Assembly: GCA_934153805.1 (NCBI GenBank)
Contig: CAKPFO010000020.1
Location: forward strand, 1-25,375
Reading direction: 5' to 3'
DNA length: 25,375 nt
Source of the DNA: an uncultured Clostridia bacterium
Lineage (GTDB): Bacteria; Bacillota; Clostridia; TANB77; CAG-508
Every line of letters starts with the position of its first letter. The first letter of the stretch is position 1. The position numbers were made by a program, and so were the translations under genes. The notes under the pieces were generated by a model, which was given only the letters and a program-made list of their open reading frames with translations, was not told where the DNA came from and searched no databases. Below are positions 1 to 7,064 of this stretch, piece by piece.

Positions 1-299
1 TTATTGAATTTTTCTCCTCCATGAACAACTCTGTGTCCTACTGCTGAAATTTCGTCTAATGATGAAATTACTCCATGCTCGCTATCTGTAAATTGTGAAA
101 GTACAAAAGAAATAGCTTCTTCATGATTTTTTACATCTCTTTCGTATTTGTATTTTTCTCCACCTACTTTGTGTGTTAAGAATGAACCTGCCATTCCTAT
201 TTTTTCATAATTACCCTTTGCTAAAACTTGTTCATTTTCCATATCGATTAATTGATATTTTAGTGATGAACTACCACTGTTTAGTACTAAAATTTTCAT
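1..299 (-). CDS. ackA: Acetate kinase, N-terminal part (cut by window edge)
   Basis: Makes ATP and acetate from acetyl phosphate and ADP in the cytoplasm, the last step of the Pta-AckA branch. Only the first 99 residues are in the window; the family is usually about 400 residues. The family start MKILVLNSGSSSLKYQLID is present, with the Asn7 and Ser/Thr phosphate-binding loop, and VGHRVVHGGEKF follows near residue 90, the substrate-binding strand. The ATG at 297-299 has a GGGAGG ribosome binding site just upstream (306-312 on the plus strand reads cctccc). It follows pta by 118 bases in the same direction, so the two are probably one operon. No separate promoter or terminator is evident in the gap. 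Identification is very secure; the rest of the gene lies outside the window. Confidence 0.97.
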   Translation of the reverse strand, partial: MKILVLNSGSSSLKYQLIDMENEQVLAKGNYEKIGMAGSFLTHKVGGEKYKYERDVKNHEEAISFVLSQFTDSEHGVISSLDEISAVGHRVVHGGEKFN

Positions 300-417
300 T
301 TTATTTCCTCCCTTATATGTTAGAGTACATTTCTTTCCCATTTATCGCTTACACTAAATTAAAAAATGATGCCACCTCTCCTTATACTTAAGGTATTCAA
401 ATGTTCCCTATTTTTTC

Positions 418-1416
418 TTAATTTTCTTGTGCTTGAACTGCTGTAATTGCCACAACCCCTGCTATATCTTCTGCACTGCATCCTCTAGATAAATCATTAA
501 CCGGCTTTGCAATACCTTGGCAAAGTGGTCCGTAAGCTTCTGCTTTTGCTAGCCTTTGAACTAATTTGTAACCAATATTTCCAGCATCTAAATCTGGGAA
601 TATCAAAGTATTTGCTTCACCTTTTAATGGGCTTCCTGGTGCTTTTGAAGCTGCTATTTCTGGTACTATTGCAGCATCTAGTTGAAGTTCTCCATCAGCA
701 ATCAAATTTGGCATTTTTTCTTTTAGTATTTTAGTAGCTTCTACTACTTTATCTGTAAGTGGTGAATGTGCGCTACCATAACTTGAATATGAAAGCATTG
801 CAACTTTTGGCTCTTTTCCTACAAGTTGTTTAAAACTCTTGCTAGATGAAATTGCAATTTCTGATAATGAATCTGGGTCTGGATATTCATTTAATCCACA
901 ATCTCCAAAAACAAATGCTCCATTTTCACCATAATCACAGTTTGGAACTACCATTAAGAAAAAGGCTGATACAAGTTTTGTACCTGGTTTTGTTTTTAAA
1001 ATTTGTAGTGCTGGTCTTAAAGTATCTGCAGTAGAATGACAAGCACCTGAAACAAGTCCATCTGCGTCTCCTTCTTTAACCATCATCATTCCAAAATACA
1101 CATTATCTTTCATTATTTCTTTTGCTTTATCAAGTGTCATTCCTTTGTTTTTTCTTAATTCGTAAAAGTCTGTTGCATATTTACTAAATTTATCAGATTT
1201 CAAAGGTTCAATAATCTTTGCTTGAGTTATGTCTGCATCATTTTTATTTGCAAGGTCTAATATTTCCTTTTTGTTTCCAATTAAAATAATATCTGCAAAG
1301 CCTTCTTTTAAAATTTGAGAAGTAGCCTTTATAACTCTTATATCATTACTTTCAGGTAATACAATAGTCTTTATATCTTGTTTGGCTCTTTTCTTTATAT
1401 CTTCTATAAAAGACAT
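418..1416 (-). CDS. pta: Phosphate acetyltransferase (phosphotransacetylase)
   Basis: Converts acetyl-CoA and phosphate to acetyl phosphate and CoA, supplying AckA. The protein has 332 residues, the normal length of the short form without the N-terminal P-loop and DRTGG domains of enteric Pta. It is one PTA_PTB domain: an N-terminal Rossmann-like half (IVLPESNDIRVIKA near residue 18), MVKEGDADGLVSGACHSTAD near residue 112, MLSYSSYGSA near residue 207, and NTLIFPDLDAGNIGYKLVQR near residue 273. The ATG has a GGGAGG site at the right distance. A plausible sigma-A promoter (1452-1480) lies about 40 bases upstream. ackA follows downstream. Nothing is unusual in length or key motifs. Confidence 0.97.
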   Translation of the reverse strand: MSFIEDIKKRAKQDIKTIVLPESNDIRVIKATSQILKEGFADIILIGNKKEILDLANKNDADITQAKIIEPLKSDKFSKYATDFYELRKNKGMTLDKAKEIMKDNVYFGMMMVKEGDADGLVSGACHSTADTLRPALQILKTKPGTKLVSAFFLMVVPNCDYGENGAFVFGDCGLNEYPDPDSLSEIAISSSKSFKQLVGKEPKVAMLSYSSYGSAHSPLTDKVVEATKILKEKMPNLIADGELQLDAAIVPEIAASKAPGSPLKGEANTLIFPDLDAGNIGYKLVQRLAKAEAYGPLCQGIAKPVNDLSRGCSAEDIAGVVAITAVQAQEN

Positions 1417-1451
1417 TCCTTTTACCTCCCTATCTCTTTAGTTATGCTATT

Positions 1452-1480
1452 ATTATATAGGGAAATTTTCAAAAGTACAA
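1452..1480 (-). promoter_or_regulatory. Probable sigma-A promoter of pta-ackA
   Basis: On the minus strand TTGTAC (1475-1480), a 17-base spacer, then a perfect TATAAT (1452-1457). It lies between the gerQ terminator and the pta ribosome binding site, the right place for a pta-ackA promoter. The -35 box is only a partial match. Confidence 0.6.
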
Positions 1481-1493
1481 GTCATTTTTCAAA

Positions 1494-1520
1494 AAAAGAA
1501 ACACTTTTAATGTTTCTTTT
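1494..1520 (-). terminator. Intrinsic terminator after cwlJ-gerQ
   Basis: A perfect 10-bp inverted repeat (1494-1503 and 1511-1520) with a 7-base loop, followed on the minus strand by a run of seven T. It starts two bases after the gerQ stop codon. Confidence 0.85.
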
Positions 1521-1522
1521 AA

Positions 1523-1843
1523 TTAATAATATCTGTTATTCATGCTATATGTTCCTGTAGTTGATATTGTAATAAATTTTATAGAATATATGTCGCAATA
1601 TACTAAGCTATCATTTTCAAAAGAACGAAGAAGAATATAACTTGCTCCTACATCTTCCAAAATTCCTATTCTGTCTACTAAATTATTAGTTCCAATTAAA
1701 AATTCTACTCTCATTAATCTTCCTATTTGCTCTCTTAGAAATGCTGGGGTATATATGTTATTCGTTAGTATTTCCGGGCTGTTTGGGTTTATTTGAACCC
1801 CACCTTGCATTTGCCTATTTTCACTATTTGTATTTTCTTGCAT
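1523..1843 (-). CDS. gerQ: Spore coat protein GerQ-like
   Basis: Likely spore coat protein that helps place or hold the cortex hydrolase CwlJ and so is needed for CwlJ-dependent germination. The product has 106 residues. Residues about 33-95 (from PAFLREQIGRLMRVEF to DIYSIKFI) match the conserved GerQ core, a short beta-rich domain; the N-terminal 30 residues are Gln/Asn-rich and low in complexity. It is shorter than the 181-residue B. subtilis protein, whose long Pro/Tyr/Gln N-terminus is absent here. The gene starts 20 bases after the cwlJ stop with an AAAGGAATG ribosome binding site. The cwlJ-gerQ pairing is known in Bacillus and independently supports the call. The only lysine is inside the core, which matters because B. 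subtilis GerQ is cross-linked by transglutaminase through N-terminal lysines. Confidence 0.82.
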   Translation of the reverse strand: MQENTNSENRQMQGGVQINPNSPEILTNNIYTPAFLREQIGRLMRVEFLIGTNNLVDRIGILEDVGASYILLRSFENDSLVYCDIYSIKFITISTTGTYSMNNRYY

Positions 1844-1863
1844 AAATAATTCATTCCTTTCAT

Positions 1864-2310
1864 TTAAGTATTTGCATAACTAGATGTTGGTCTGTAAAAG
1901 CAATGTTCGCCAAGTCTTGTATGAAATGTACCAGAACCATTACGAGGAAATGTGGAATCGCAATTTGGCTTAAATGGATTTAAGTACCATAGACATTCTC
2001 CAATTTCATTCAATCTATTTCCTGCAATTGCCCAGTCCGCAATATAGTAATGTATGTCTGTTGGATTCATATTATATATATTTTGAGGATTGTACATGTT
2101 ATATAATTGCTCTCTTACGCAATCAAATTGACCTTGTTGAAAAATAATGTTTCTAATACTTCCACCTTGTGATATTCTTGCATATTCTCCATTTGCTACA
2201 TTTACTCTATTCATTACAACGGATGCAACTGCTTTCATTCCATTGTCTCCTTCTCCTCCCGCTTCGCACTGAACTATTCTTGCTAACAATTCTCTATCTG
2301 AATAAGCCAC
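1864..2310 (-). CDS. cwlJ: Spore cortex-lytic cell wall hydrolase, CwlJ/SleB family
   Basis: Degrades cortex peptidoglycan during germination. The product is a single Hydrolase_2 (SleB/CwlJ) domain of 148 residues. The catalytic Glu sits in ARIVQCEAGGEG near residue 14, followed by VVMNRV and, near the end, GECLWYLNP and HCFYRP, all family signatures. There is no signal peptide, as expected for CwlJ, which is made in the mother cell and held in the coat, and unlike secreted SleB. Two in-frame GTG codons compete (2317-2319 and 2308-2310). The AGGAG site directly abuts the first but lies 8 bases from the second, so the second is chosen. gerQ follows 20 bases downstream. Confidence 0.88.
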   Translation of the reverse strand: MAYSDRELLARIVQCEAGGEGDNGMKAVASVVMNRVNVANGEYARISQGGSIRNIIFQQGQFDCVREQLYNMYNPQNIYNMNPTDIHYYIADWAIAGNRLNEIGECLWYLNPFKPNCDSTFPRNGSGTFHTRLGEHCFYRPTSSYANT

Positions 2311-2405
2311 TTTTTTCACTCCTCTTGTATTATAATATGATTTTTTCTAATATGTGTGTTAGAATGCGACAAGGAAATTAATACTTTTATTTTATAATAT
2401 AAAAT

Positions 2406-2432
2406 AAAAACAAGTATTTTCTACTTGTTTTT
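2406..2432 (-). terminator. Intrinsic terminator overlapping a stop codon
   Basis: A perfect 11-bp inverted repeat (2406-2416 and 2422-2432) with a 5-base loop and a T-rich tail on the minus strand. The stop codon of the preceding gene (2421-2423) lies at the stem-loop border, so termination and the coding end overlap. Confidence 0.75.
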
Positions 2433-3116
2433 ATTGTTTATTACTTCTGAATCCATTGTAAATCTTGCAATTTCGATTTCTTCATATGGTTTTGTGTTTG
2501 AAGTATAATCTATTATAGCATATAGTGATAATGATAAAACTGAAACATTAAGTCCTGGTTCATCTCTTAATGTAATTCCATAAAACATTCCTGGAATATC
2601 GTCAATTATTTTTATTTTATGAGCTTCTAGTTGTTCTTGATAACTCATTTCAGTTTCATAAGAAAGAACTCTTGAAGGATCTATCTTTAAAACATAGCCT
2701 GTTTTATTTACTTTTTCTTGTTTTTCATTTATATAAGTTTCTTCAAAAATTTTATACTCTAAATCATATATTGTAGGCTCATCACTCATATTATATGTAG
2801 CTATTGTTATTTTATCAACCACTCTATTTTTTGCATTTATATTTGTGTTTTCTATAAATCTATCTAAAATGTCTTTATTGTATATTTTTGTATTCTTTGT
2901 ATCTATTACAAACCATCCATTGTTTATAGCATCTTTCATTTCTATTTTATCTGGAATTTCTTCATTTTCTTCGATTTCATTATTAATATTGCTTTCTTTA
3001 TCTTTTCTATTTTTTGTTTCTATTCCTTTAAATATTCCTAATAAAAATCCCACACAAAATAATACTGTAAGTATAGTAATTACTATTATTTTTTGTTTAT
3101 TAGTTAAATTTTTCAT
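2421..3116 (-). CDS. Membrane-anchored DUF4362-like protein
   Basis: Function unknown. The product has 231 residues: a short positive N-terminus, one membrane segment at about residues 8-28, an Asp/Glu/Asn-rich linker, then an extracellular domain. The stretch near residues 68-120 (KIYNKDILDRFIEN, then DKITIATYN and PTIYDLEY) follows the DUF4362 layout of a helix beginning with a leucine/aspartate/phenylalanine motif, a strand with Arg/Lys-Ile-X-Tyr, and an acidic Leu-Glu-Tyr strand. The ATG at 3114-3116 is chosen because GGGGA lies 7 bases upstream; an ATG four codons earlier has no site. It follows the larger DUF4362 gene by 46 bases and appears to be its diverged partner. No enzymatic motif is visible. 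Confidence 0.7.
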   Translation of the reverse strand: MKNLTNKQKIIVITILTVLFCVGFLLGIFKGIETKNRKDKESNINNEIEENEEIPDKIEMKDAINNGWFVIDTKNTKIYNKDILDRFIENTNINAKNRVVDKITIATYNMSDEPTIYDLEYKIFEETYINEKQEKVNKTGYVLKIDPSRVLSYETEMSYQEQLEAHKIKIIDDIPGMFYGITLRDEPGLNVSVLSLSLYAIIDYTSNTKPYEEIEIARFTMDSEVINNKNK

Positions 3117-3162
3117 ATATATCCCCATTTTATAATTACAAAATTTATTATAAACACTAACT

Positions 3163-4134
3163 TTAGTTAAGTTTCTTTACGTTATCTATATACATAGATG
3201 GAACTCCTATATACAAGTCTTTATTTCCTTCTAAAGTATTTAATTTTAAAATTGCATAGTCATTATATATATATATGTTACTTCCGCCATCTGCATATGT
3301 AGCTCCAAATATTGTTTCATCTTCTTTAGCATCTTTTTTTGCTTTTTGTAATATTTCATCTATCGTTACTTTATTGCTTAATAATGCTTCTCTTAAAGAC
3401 ATTTTTTCTCCATTAATTGCTATTTCTACTATACCTTTATAAGAATAAATATTATAATTATATTTATCACTTTCTGATTTATCTAATATTTTAACTACTT
3501 CTTCTTTATCAGTAGTTTTATTAAATTGTATTTCGAATTTTTCTTTTGACGTTTGCTTTATTTCCGCATAATAACATACAGGTATTGTTTCTTCTGTTTC
3601 AATACATTTTAGACTTATTTGGTAATATGTTTTTAAATTAGTAACGTTATTGGGTGTACTTTCTTTAACTAATTTATATTTACTTGCATCATATTCTGTT
3701 GTTGTTATCTTTTTATCTTCGATAGTTGCATATCCATCTCTTCTTGTATCATTTTTTAAAACAAATTTATCTTTTGTGTATTCTAAATTTGTTAATATCG
3801 GTTGTCCTTCAATTGTATAGTTAACTATTCTTATTTCATCTGGTACATTTTCTTCTACATTTTTTATAAATTTATCTAATTGTTCTATATGATATACTGT
3901 ATTAGAATTTGTCACAATATAACATTTATCCTCTACCATGTCTGCGAAATTATAATCTAATGGTACCTCTTCTAGTTCAATATAATTGGTTCTATTTTCT
4001 ATTTTTACTTCTTCGTTTTGATTTGTATTTTCATTATTACTATTTCTAACTACTCTTATAACTCCTAAACATATTAGTATAATACCTAAAATAATTACTG
4101 TAACTATTAATATCAATTTTACTTTTTTTGACAT
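3163..4134 (-). CDS. Membrane-anchored DUF4362 domain protein
   Basis: Function unknown. The product has 323 residues: one membrane segment at about residues 6-26, an Asn/Glu-rich linker, and a DUF4362 domain at about residues 55-185, recognised by VYHIEQLDKFIKNVEE, then DEIRIVNYTIEGQPILTNLEY. This is closer to the family consensus than the smaller downstream paralog. The C-terminal 100 residues hold a separate region with LREALLSNKVTIDEIL. The ATG at 4132-4134 has a strong GGGGAGG site; upstream in-frame codons do not. DUF4362 proteins are usually lipoproteins in Bacillus and Clostridium; here a plain membrane anchor without a lipobox cysteine is seen. The membrane protein gene directly upstream ends in a terminator, so this gene probably has its own promoter. 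Confidence 0.78.
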   Translation of the reverse strand: MSKKVKLILIVTVIILGIILICLGVIRVVRNSNNENTNQNEEVKIENRTNYIELEEVPLDYNFADMVEDKCYIVTNSNTVYHIEQLDKFIKNVEENVPDEIRIVNYTIEGQPILTNLEYTKDKFVLKNDTRRDGYATIEDKKITTTEYDASKYKLVKESTPNNVTNLKTYYQISLKCIETEETIPVCYYAEIKQTSKEKFEIQFNKTTDKEEVVKILDKSESDKYNYNIYSYKGIVEIAINGEKMSLREALLSNKVTIDEILQKAKKDAKEDETIFGATYADGGSNIYIYNDYAILKLNTLEGNKDLYIGVPSMYIDNVKKLN

Positions 4135-4182
4135 ATAAACAACCTCCCCATTTCTTTGTACATTGCTTAAACGTTTTTTATT

Positions 4183-4191
4183 AGTATAACA
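4183..4191 (-). promoter_or_regulatory. Possible extended -10 promoter for the DUF4362 genes
   Basis: The minus strand reads TGTTATACT, an extended -10 (TGn plus TATACT), in the short gap after the upstream terminator. No convincing -35 box is present. Confidence 0.35.
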
Positions 4192-4202
4192 TATACTTAC
4201 AA

Positions 4203-4230
4203 AAAAGAATAGCATATTATCTATTCTTTT
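4203..4230 (-). terminator. Intrinsic terminator with the stop codon in its loop
   Basis: A perfect 10-bp inverted repeat (4203-4212 and 4221-4230) with an 8-base loop holding the TAA stop codon (4217-4219) of the membrane protein gene. The minus-strand tail has six T. Confidence 0.75.
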
Positions 4231-4849
4231 CTATTTTCTCTCTATATTCTTGATTATCATAATCAACTTTATCTACATTAGTGTCTGGATTCTTTATTTT
4301 ATGGTCTATATCAATTATTTCTCCATCCTTATTATAATAAGTCGTACGACTAGGTGTAAATAACCCTTCAGCATCTTTTGCTAATACATCTCTACCAACA
4401 TCATTATAGAAATCTTCTATTCTCATATTTTTACTAACTAATAAAAAATTAATGTACTCATAGTATTCTACTCGTGTATCAAGCCATGAATACACATATG
4501 CTACATATTTTTTGTTATCCTTTTCTACTACATGTTCTGGTGGAAGAAATGCAATAAATAATAATATTATAGGAGAGAACATAATTATTAAGCCCATTAT
4601 AGATACACTACAAATAATAAGGCATATTTTTATCCAACTTACCTTAATATTGTTAAGAATTTGAATTAAACCTGCTATGATTCCTACAAGTATTAAAATT
4701 ATCGAAAAATAATTAATATATTGCCTATATTTCAGTCCTACTGCATTTAATATAATTCCTGATACTATAAATATTATTGCATATATAGATGCATAAAATA
4801 ATATACTCTTTTTACAAGCTTTTAATGTTTTCTTAAATTTTTCTTTCAT
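4217..4849 (-). CDS. Small polytopic membrane protein, unknown function
   Basis: Unknown function, 210 residues. Four hydrophobic segments lie at about residues 13-35, 44-66, 70-95 and 88-105 (the last two are nearly continuous), followed by a soluble tail of about 100 residues. The tail begins LPPEHVVEKDNKKYVAYV and continues WLDTRVEYYEYINF, a pattern recalled from uncharacterised Bacillus cereus-group and clostridial membrane proteins that carry a Pro-Pro-Glu and a Tyr-Tyr-Glu-Tyr motif. The ATG has a GAGGGA site. The neighbouring DUF4362 genes and the shared dependence on membrane location suggest an envelope role, but this is only inference from position. Confidence 0.7.
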   Translation of the reverse strand: MKEKFKKTLKACKKSILFYASIYAIIFIVSGIILNAVGLKYRQYINYFSIILILVGIIAGLIQILNNIKVSWIKICLIICSVSIMGLIIMFSPIILLFIAFLPPEHVVEKDNKKYVAYVYSWLDTRVEYYEYINFLLVSKNMRIEDFYNDVGRDVLAKDAEGLFTPSRTTYYNKDGEIIDIDHKIKNPDTNVDKVDYDNQEYREKIEKNR

Positions 4850-4873
4850 TTATATCCCTCTTTTACTTTTCAT

Positions 4874-4960
4874 ATTATATATTACTTTTAGTGCTTTGTC
4901 TATTATATATTATTTAGTGTTTAAAAGTATCTATTATATAAGAGTTCTAAAGCAAAGCAA
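4874..4960 (-). promoter_or_regulatory. Promoter region with three TATAAT boxes in imperfect repeats
   Basis: On the minus strand three perfect TATAAT hexamers lie at 4933-4938, 4902-4907 and 4874-4879, spaced 31 and 28 bases apart, inside imperfect repeats that also share CACTAAA-like and AATAGA words. The most upstream one has TTGCTT 16 bases before it (4955-4960), the best promoter for the membrane protein gene starting at 4849. Confidence 0.5.
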
Positions 4961-5019
4961 ATAGTTTCATTATTGTATATTTTTAATAACTGTATTAATT
5001 AATTTTATAGTAAAACCTG

Positions 5020-5053
5020 AAAATAGCACCCGTTATTAAACGAGTGCTATTTT
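5020..5053 (-). terminator. Intrinsic terminator after the L,D-transpeptidase gene
   Basis: A 14-bp stem (5020-5033 and 5040-5053, one G-U in the minus-strand RNA) with a 6-base loop and a short T run. It begins one base after the stop codon. Confidence 0.75.
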
Positions 5054-5054
5054 T

Positions 5055-6077
5055 CTACTCTTCTAAAGAATTTACTTTCGTGTTTTCTATTTTATTAGCT
5101 ACTGTATTTTCTATAACATTTTGCTTTACTGTATTTGTAATTTCATTTGCTATTGTATTAGTATCATCTACAGTAGTATTTGTAACAGTATTATTAACTA
5201 CTGAGTTTGTTTCGTTTACTACTGTATTATTAGTTTTATCATTTACCACATCATTTGTAATTTCTGTGTTAGTAATTTCATTCTTTTTATTATTCTCTTG
5301 TTCGTTATATGTATGCCATGGATTTGATGAGTCTGGGTCTGTTGGGTCCCAGTTTCTTAAGTAATCTGGATATGATGATATCTTTTTAGCAGAAGGTTTT
5401 CCTAATGGACCTGGATTTGAGCTAGTATAGAATTCTACTTTTGTTCCTCTTGCACAATTATTAAAAATCCATTTTGCATCGCTTACTGTCAAACGTATGC
5501 AACCTGCTGATGCATATGTTCCTAGTTTATCATACTCCCAATATTCCAAGCTAGATTTATCTCCTCTTCTAAGATATGGTACAGAGTGAAATAGTATATT
5601 TCCTTTTATTTGAGTACTATAGTGTCCATATACATCTCCTTGCAAGCCTAACCATTCCCATCTTGCAGGTATTGAATATACTCCTGAGGTCGGTGTAGCT
5701 ACTCCTGTAGAACATACCATTGCTTTATATGGTACCGTATATTCTCCGTTTTCATCTTGTGTATATATTGTAACTACTTGAGCACCATAATTTACTTTTA
5801 TGTAATATGGTAATGAACTGTTTTCTTTACTATTTGTTTTACTATTTTCTTCTTTTTTATCATTATTCTGTGTTTCTTCTTGTTCTAAATCTTCTATACT
5901 CGTAAACTCTTGTATTTCCTCATTTGCATTAATTAATATTTCTTCATTATTATCCGCTTCTGCTTTAGAATCTACTTGCTTTGTCTTTTTACTTACACAT
6001 ATGCCAATAATTGTAGCTACTACAACTGCAAAAATTATTGCACTACATATTATAAGTTTTTCTTTAGAATTTTTCAT
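5055..6077 (-). CDS. Membrane-anchored L,D-transpeptidase (YkuD domain) with Asn/Thr/Val-rich tail
   Basis: Likely forms 3-3 peptidoglycan cross-links or attaches proteins to the wall, acting outside the membrane. The product has 340 residues: a membrane segment at about 8-28; an acidic, Glu/Asn-rich spacer to about 88; a YkuD domain at about 91-218 with His164 (ILFHSV) and the catalytic Cys193 in SAGCIRLTVSDAKWIF; a Pro/Asp/Trp-containing linker; and a tail at about 260-340 made almost only of Asn, Thr, Val, Glu and Asp. The common SHGC motif is SAGC here, a variant recalled from clostridial members. The ATG at 6075-6077 is preceded by GGAAGGAAC; an ATG 20 codons earlier has a weaker, too-close site. 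A very good promoter lies at 6167-6195 and a terminator follows, so the gene is monocistronic. Confidence 0.9.
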   Translation of the reverse strand: MKNSKEKLIICSAIIFAVVVATIIGICVSKKTKQVDSKAEADNNEEILINANEEIQEFTSIEDLEQEETQNNDKKEENSKTNSKENSSLPYYIKVNYGAQVVTIYTQDENGEYTVPYKAMVCSTGVATPTSGVYSIPARWEWLGLQGDVYGHYSTQIKGNILFHSVPYLRRGDKSSLEYWEYDKLGTYASAGCIRLTVSDAKWIFNNCARGTKVEFYTSSNPGPLGKPSAKKISSYPDYLRNWDPTDPDSSNPWHTYNEQENNKKNEITNTEITNDVVNDKTNNTVVNETNSVVNNTVTNTTVDDTNTIANEITNTVKQNVIENTVANKIENTKVNSLEE

Positions 6078-6166
6078 TTTTTGTTCCTTCCTTGAGGAAA
6101 TATTGTTAATTTTGACTAATCCAGTTTTTTTAAACATTTCCTCTAACTAATAACTTTTCTTTCTAC

Positions 6167-6195
6167 ATTTTAACATATATATTTTTAATTATCAA
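6167..6195 (-). promoter_or_regulatory. Sigma-A promoter of the L,D-transpeptidase gene
   Basis: Minus strand: TTGATA (6190-6195), 17 bases, TAAAAT (6167-6172), with the extended -10 TGT. The predicted leader is about 80 bases and contains an 8-bp inverted repeat (GAGGAAAT and ATTTCCTC). Confidence 0.75.
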
Positions 6196-6307
6196 CAAAT
6201 TTGACTATTTACAATTTGGATAATAATTCTATTTTAGGTATATTTTTGAGTTTTAATAGGATTAATTTCAATCATGGATAACTTTTTAGTTATTAAATAA
6301 TTGCAAT

Positions 6308-6338
6308 TAAAAGGAGCTCACAATGTGAACCCCTCTTA
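6308..6338 (-). terminator. Intrinsic terminator after a membrane protein gene
   Basis: A 14-bp stem (6308-6321 and 6325-6338) with a 3-base loop. Three positions are G-U pairs only in minus-strand RNA and mismatches on the other strand, which fixes the direction. A T4 run follows. Confidence 0.7.
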
Positions 6339-6345
6339 AAACTGT

Positions 6346-6924
6346 TTAGATAACTTCTATTATCAGAACAGGTAATACAGCTATTATATAAACAATTGCA
6401 GAATTAAACATACAATTGTTTATTGTTAATTTTCTATTTTGCTCTTCTACAGCAGTTTGAAGCACTACAAACATAATTACTTCTGCCAATAATACTATTA
6501 GTACTTCTAAAGAATCTAACATAATACATAAAATTGCAATTAGTATTATAGTAGCAACAGTTGCAATTGCTATTACACCTTGCCCTTTTAATGTTATCTT
6601 TTCAACCCTTTCTTTGTATAATATTTTTTCAAATACTATGCCGACTGCTATTGCAATAACAGTAATTATAAAATTAAATACTGTTAATTTCATTAGTCCT
6701 GTCAGTCCTATACAGATAGCAATTATGTTGTACACGGCAAACTGGCACCAGTAATTTTTGCTAAACAGCAATAATACTGAAATAAAAAAAGCAATGCTGA
6801 TAAGCACCGATACATAGCTTTTTGGTACAAGAGCTGTTATTACTACAGACACTAATAAGCCATGCACTACTAACAATGATGTTAAGCCTACAAAGTTACC
6901 TTTCCGCAATATTTCCTTATCCAT
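6346..6924 (-). CDS. Polytopic membrane protein, unknown function
   Basis: Unknown, 192 residues and almost entirely hydrophobic. About six membrane segments can be seen (roughly residues 12-33, 37-54, 62-79, 81-100, 116-135 and 137-156, with a last one at 172-192). Charged residues sit only in the N-terminus, a loop near 100-112 (EKILYKERVEKITLKGQG) and a loop near 158-168 (VEEQNRKLT). No family motif is recognised. The ATG has an AGGGAGG site, a near-consensus promoter lies at 6978-7006 and a terminator follows, so it is a single-gene unit. The location of the protein is clear; its role is not. Confidence 0.7.
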   Translation of the reverse strand: MDKEILRKGNFVGLTSLLVVHGLLVSVVITALVPKSYVSVLISIAFFISVLLLFSKNYWCQFAVYNIIAICIGLTGLMKLTVFNFIITVIAIAVGIVFEKILYKERVEKITLKGQGVIAIATVATIILIAILCIMLDSLEVLIVLLAEVIMFVVLQTAVEEQNRKLTINNCMFNSAIVYIIAVLPVLIIEVI

Positions 6925-6977
6925 AGCAATTCCTCCCTAAAAATTTTTATGTGGATGTTAATATGTTTCGTTCTCGT

Positions 6978-7006
6978 ATTATACACCATATAATATTAAA
7001 AATCAA
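6978..7006 (-). promoter_or_regulatory. Sigma-A promoter of the membrane protein gene at 6924
   Basis: Minus strand: TTGATT (7001-7006), 17 bases, perfect TATAAT (6978-6983). The transcription start would be about 45 bases before the ATG. Confidence 0.75.
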
Positions 7007-7064
7007 ACTTTTTTAGCCAATTTAATACAAAATTAAACTCTTGTACCATATTTCATTCTCCTTA

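Noticed and set aside
2331..2339. Sigma-K-like -10 box CATATTATA upstream of cwlJ with AC 16 bases before it
   Set aside because: The sequence is so AT-rich that this match is weak, and the implied start would lie only about 14 bases before the GTG, on the ribosome binding site. Sporulation control is likely from the genes' roles but not shown by this site.
5055..6137. Earlier ATG (6135-6137) for the L,D-transpeptidase
   Set aside because: Its ribosome binding site is too close, the extra 20 residues place charged sequence before the membrane anchor, and the internal ATG has a proper site. A short leader peptide remains possible because an 8-bp hairpin lies in this leader.
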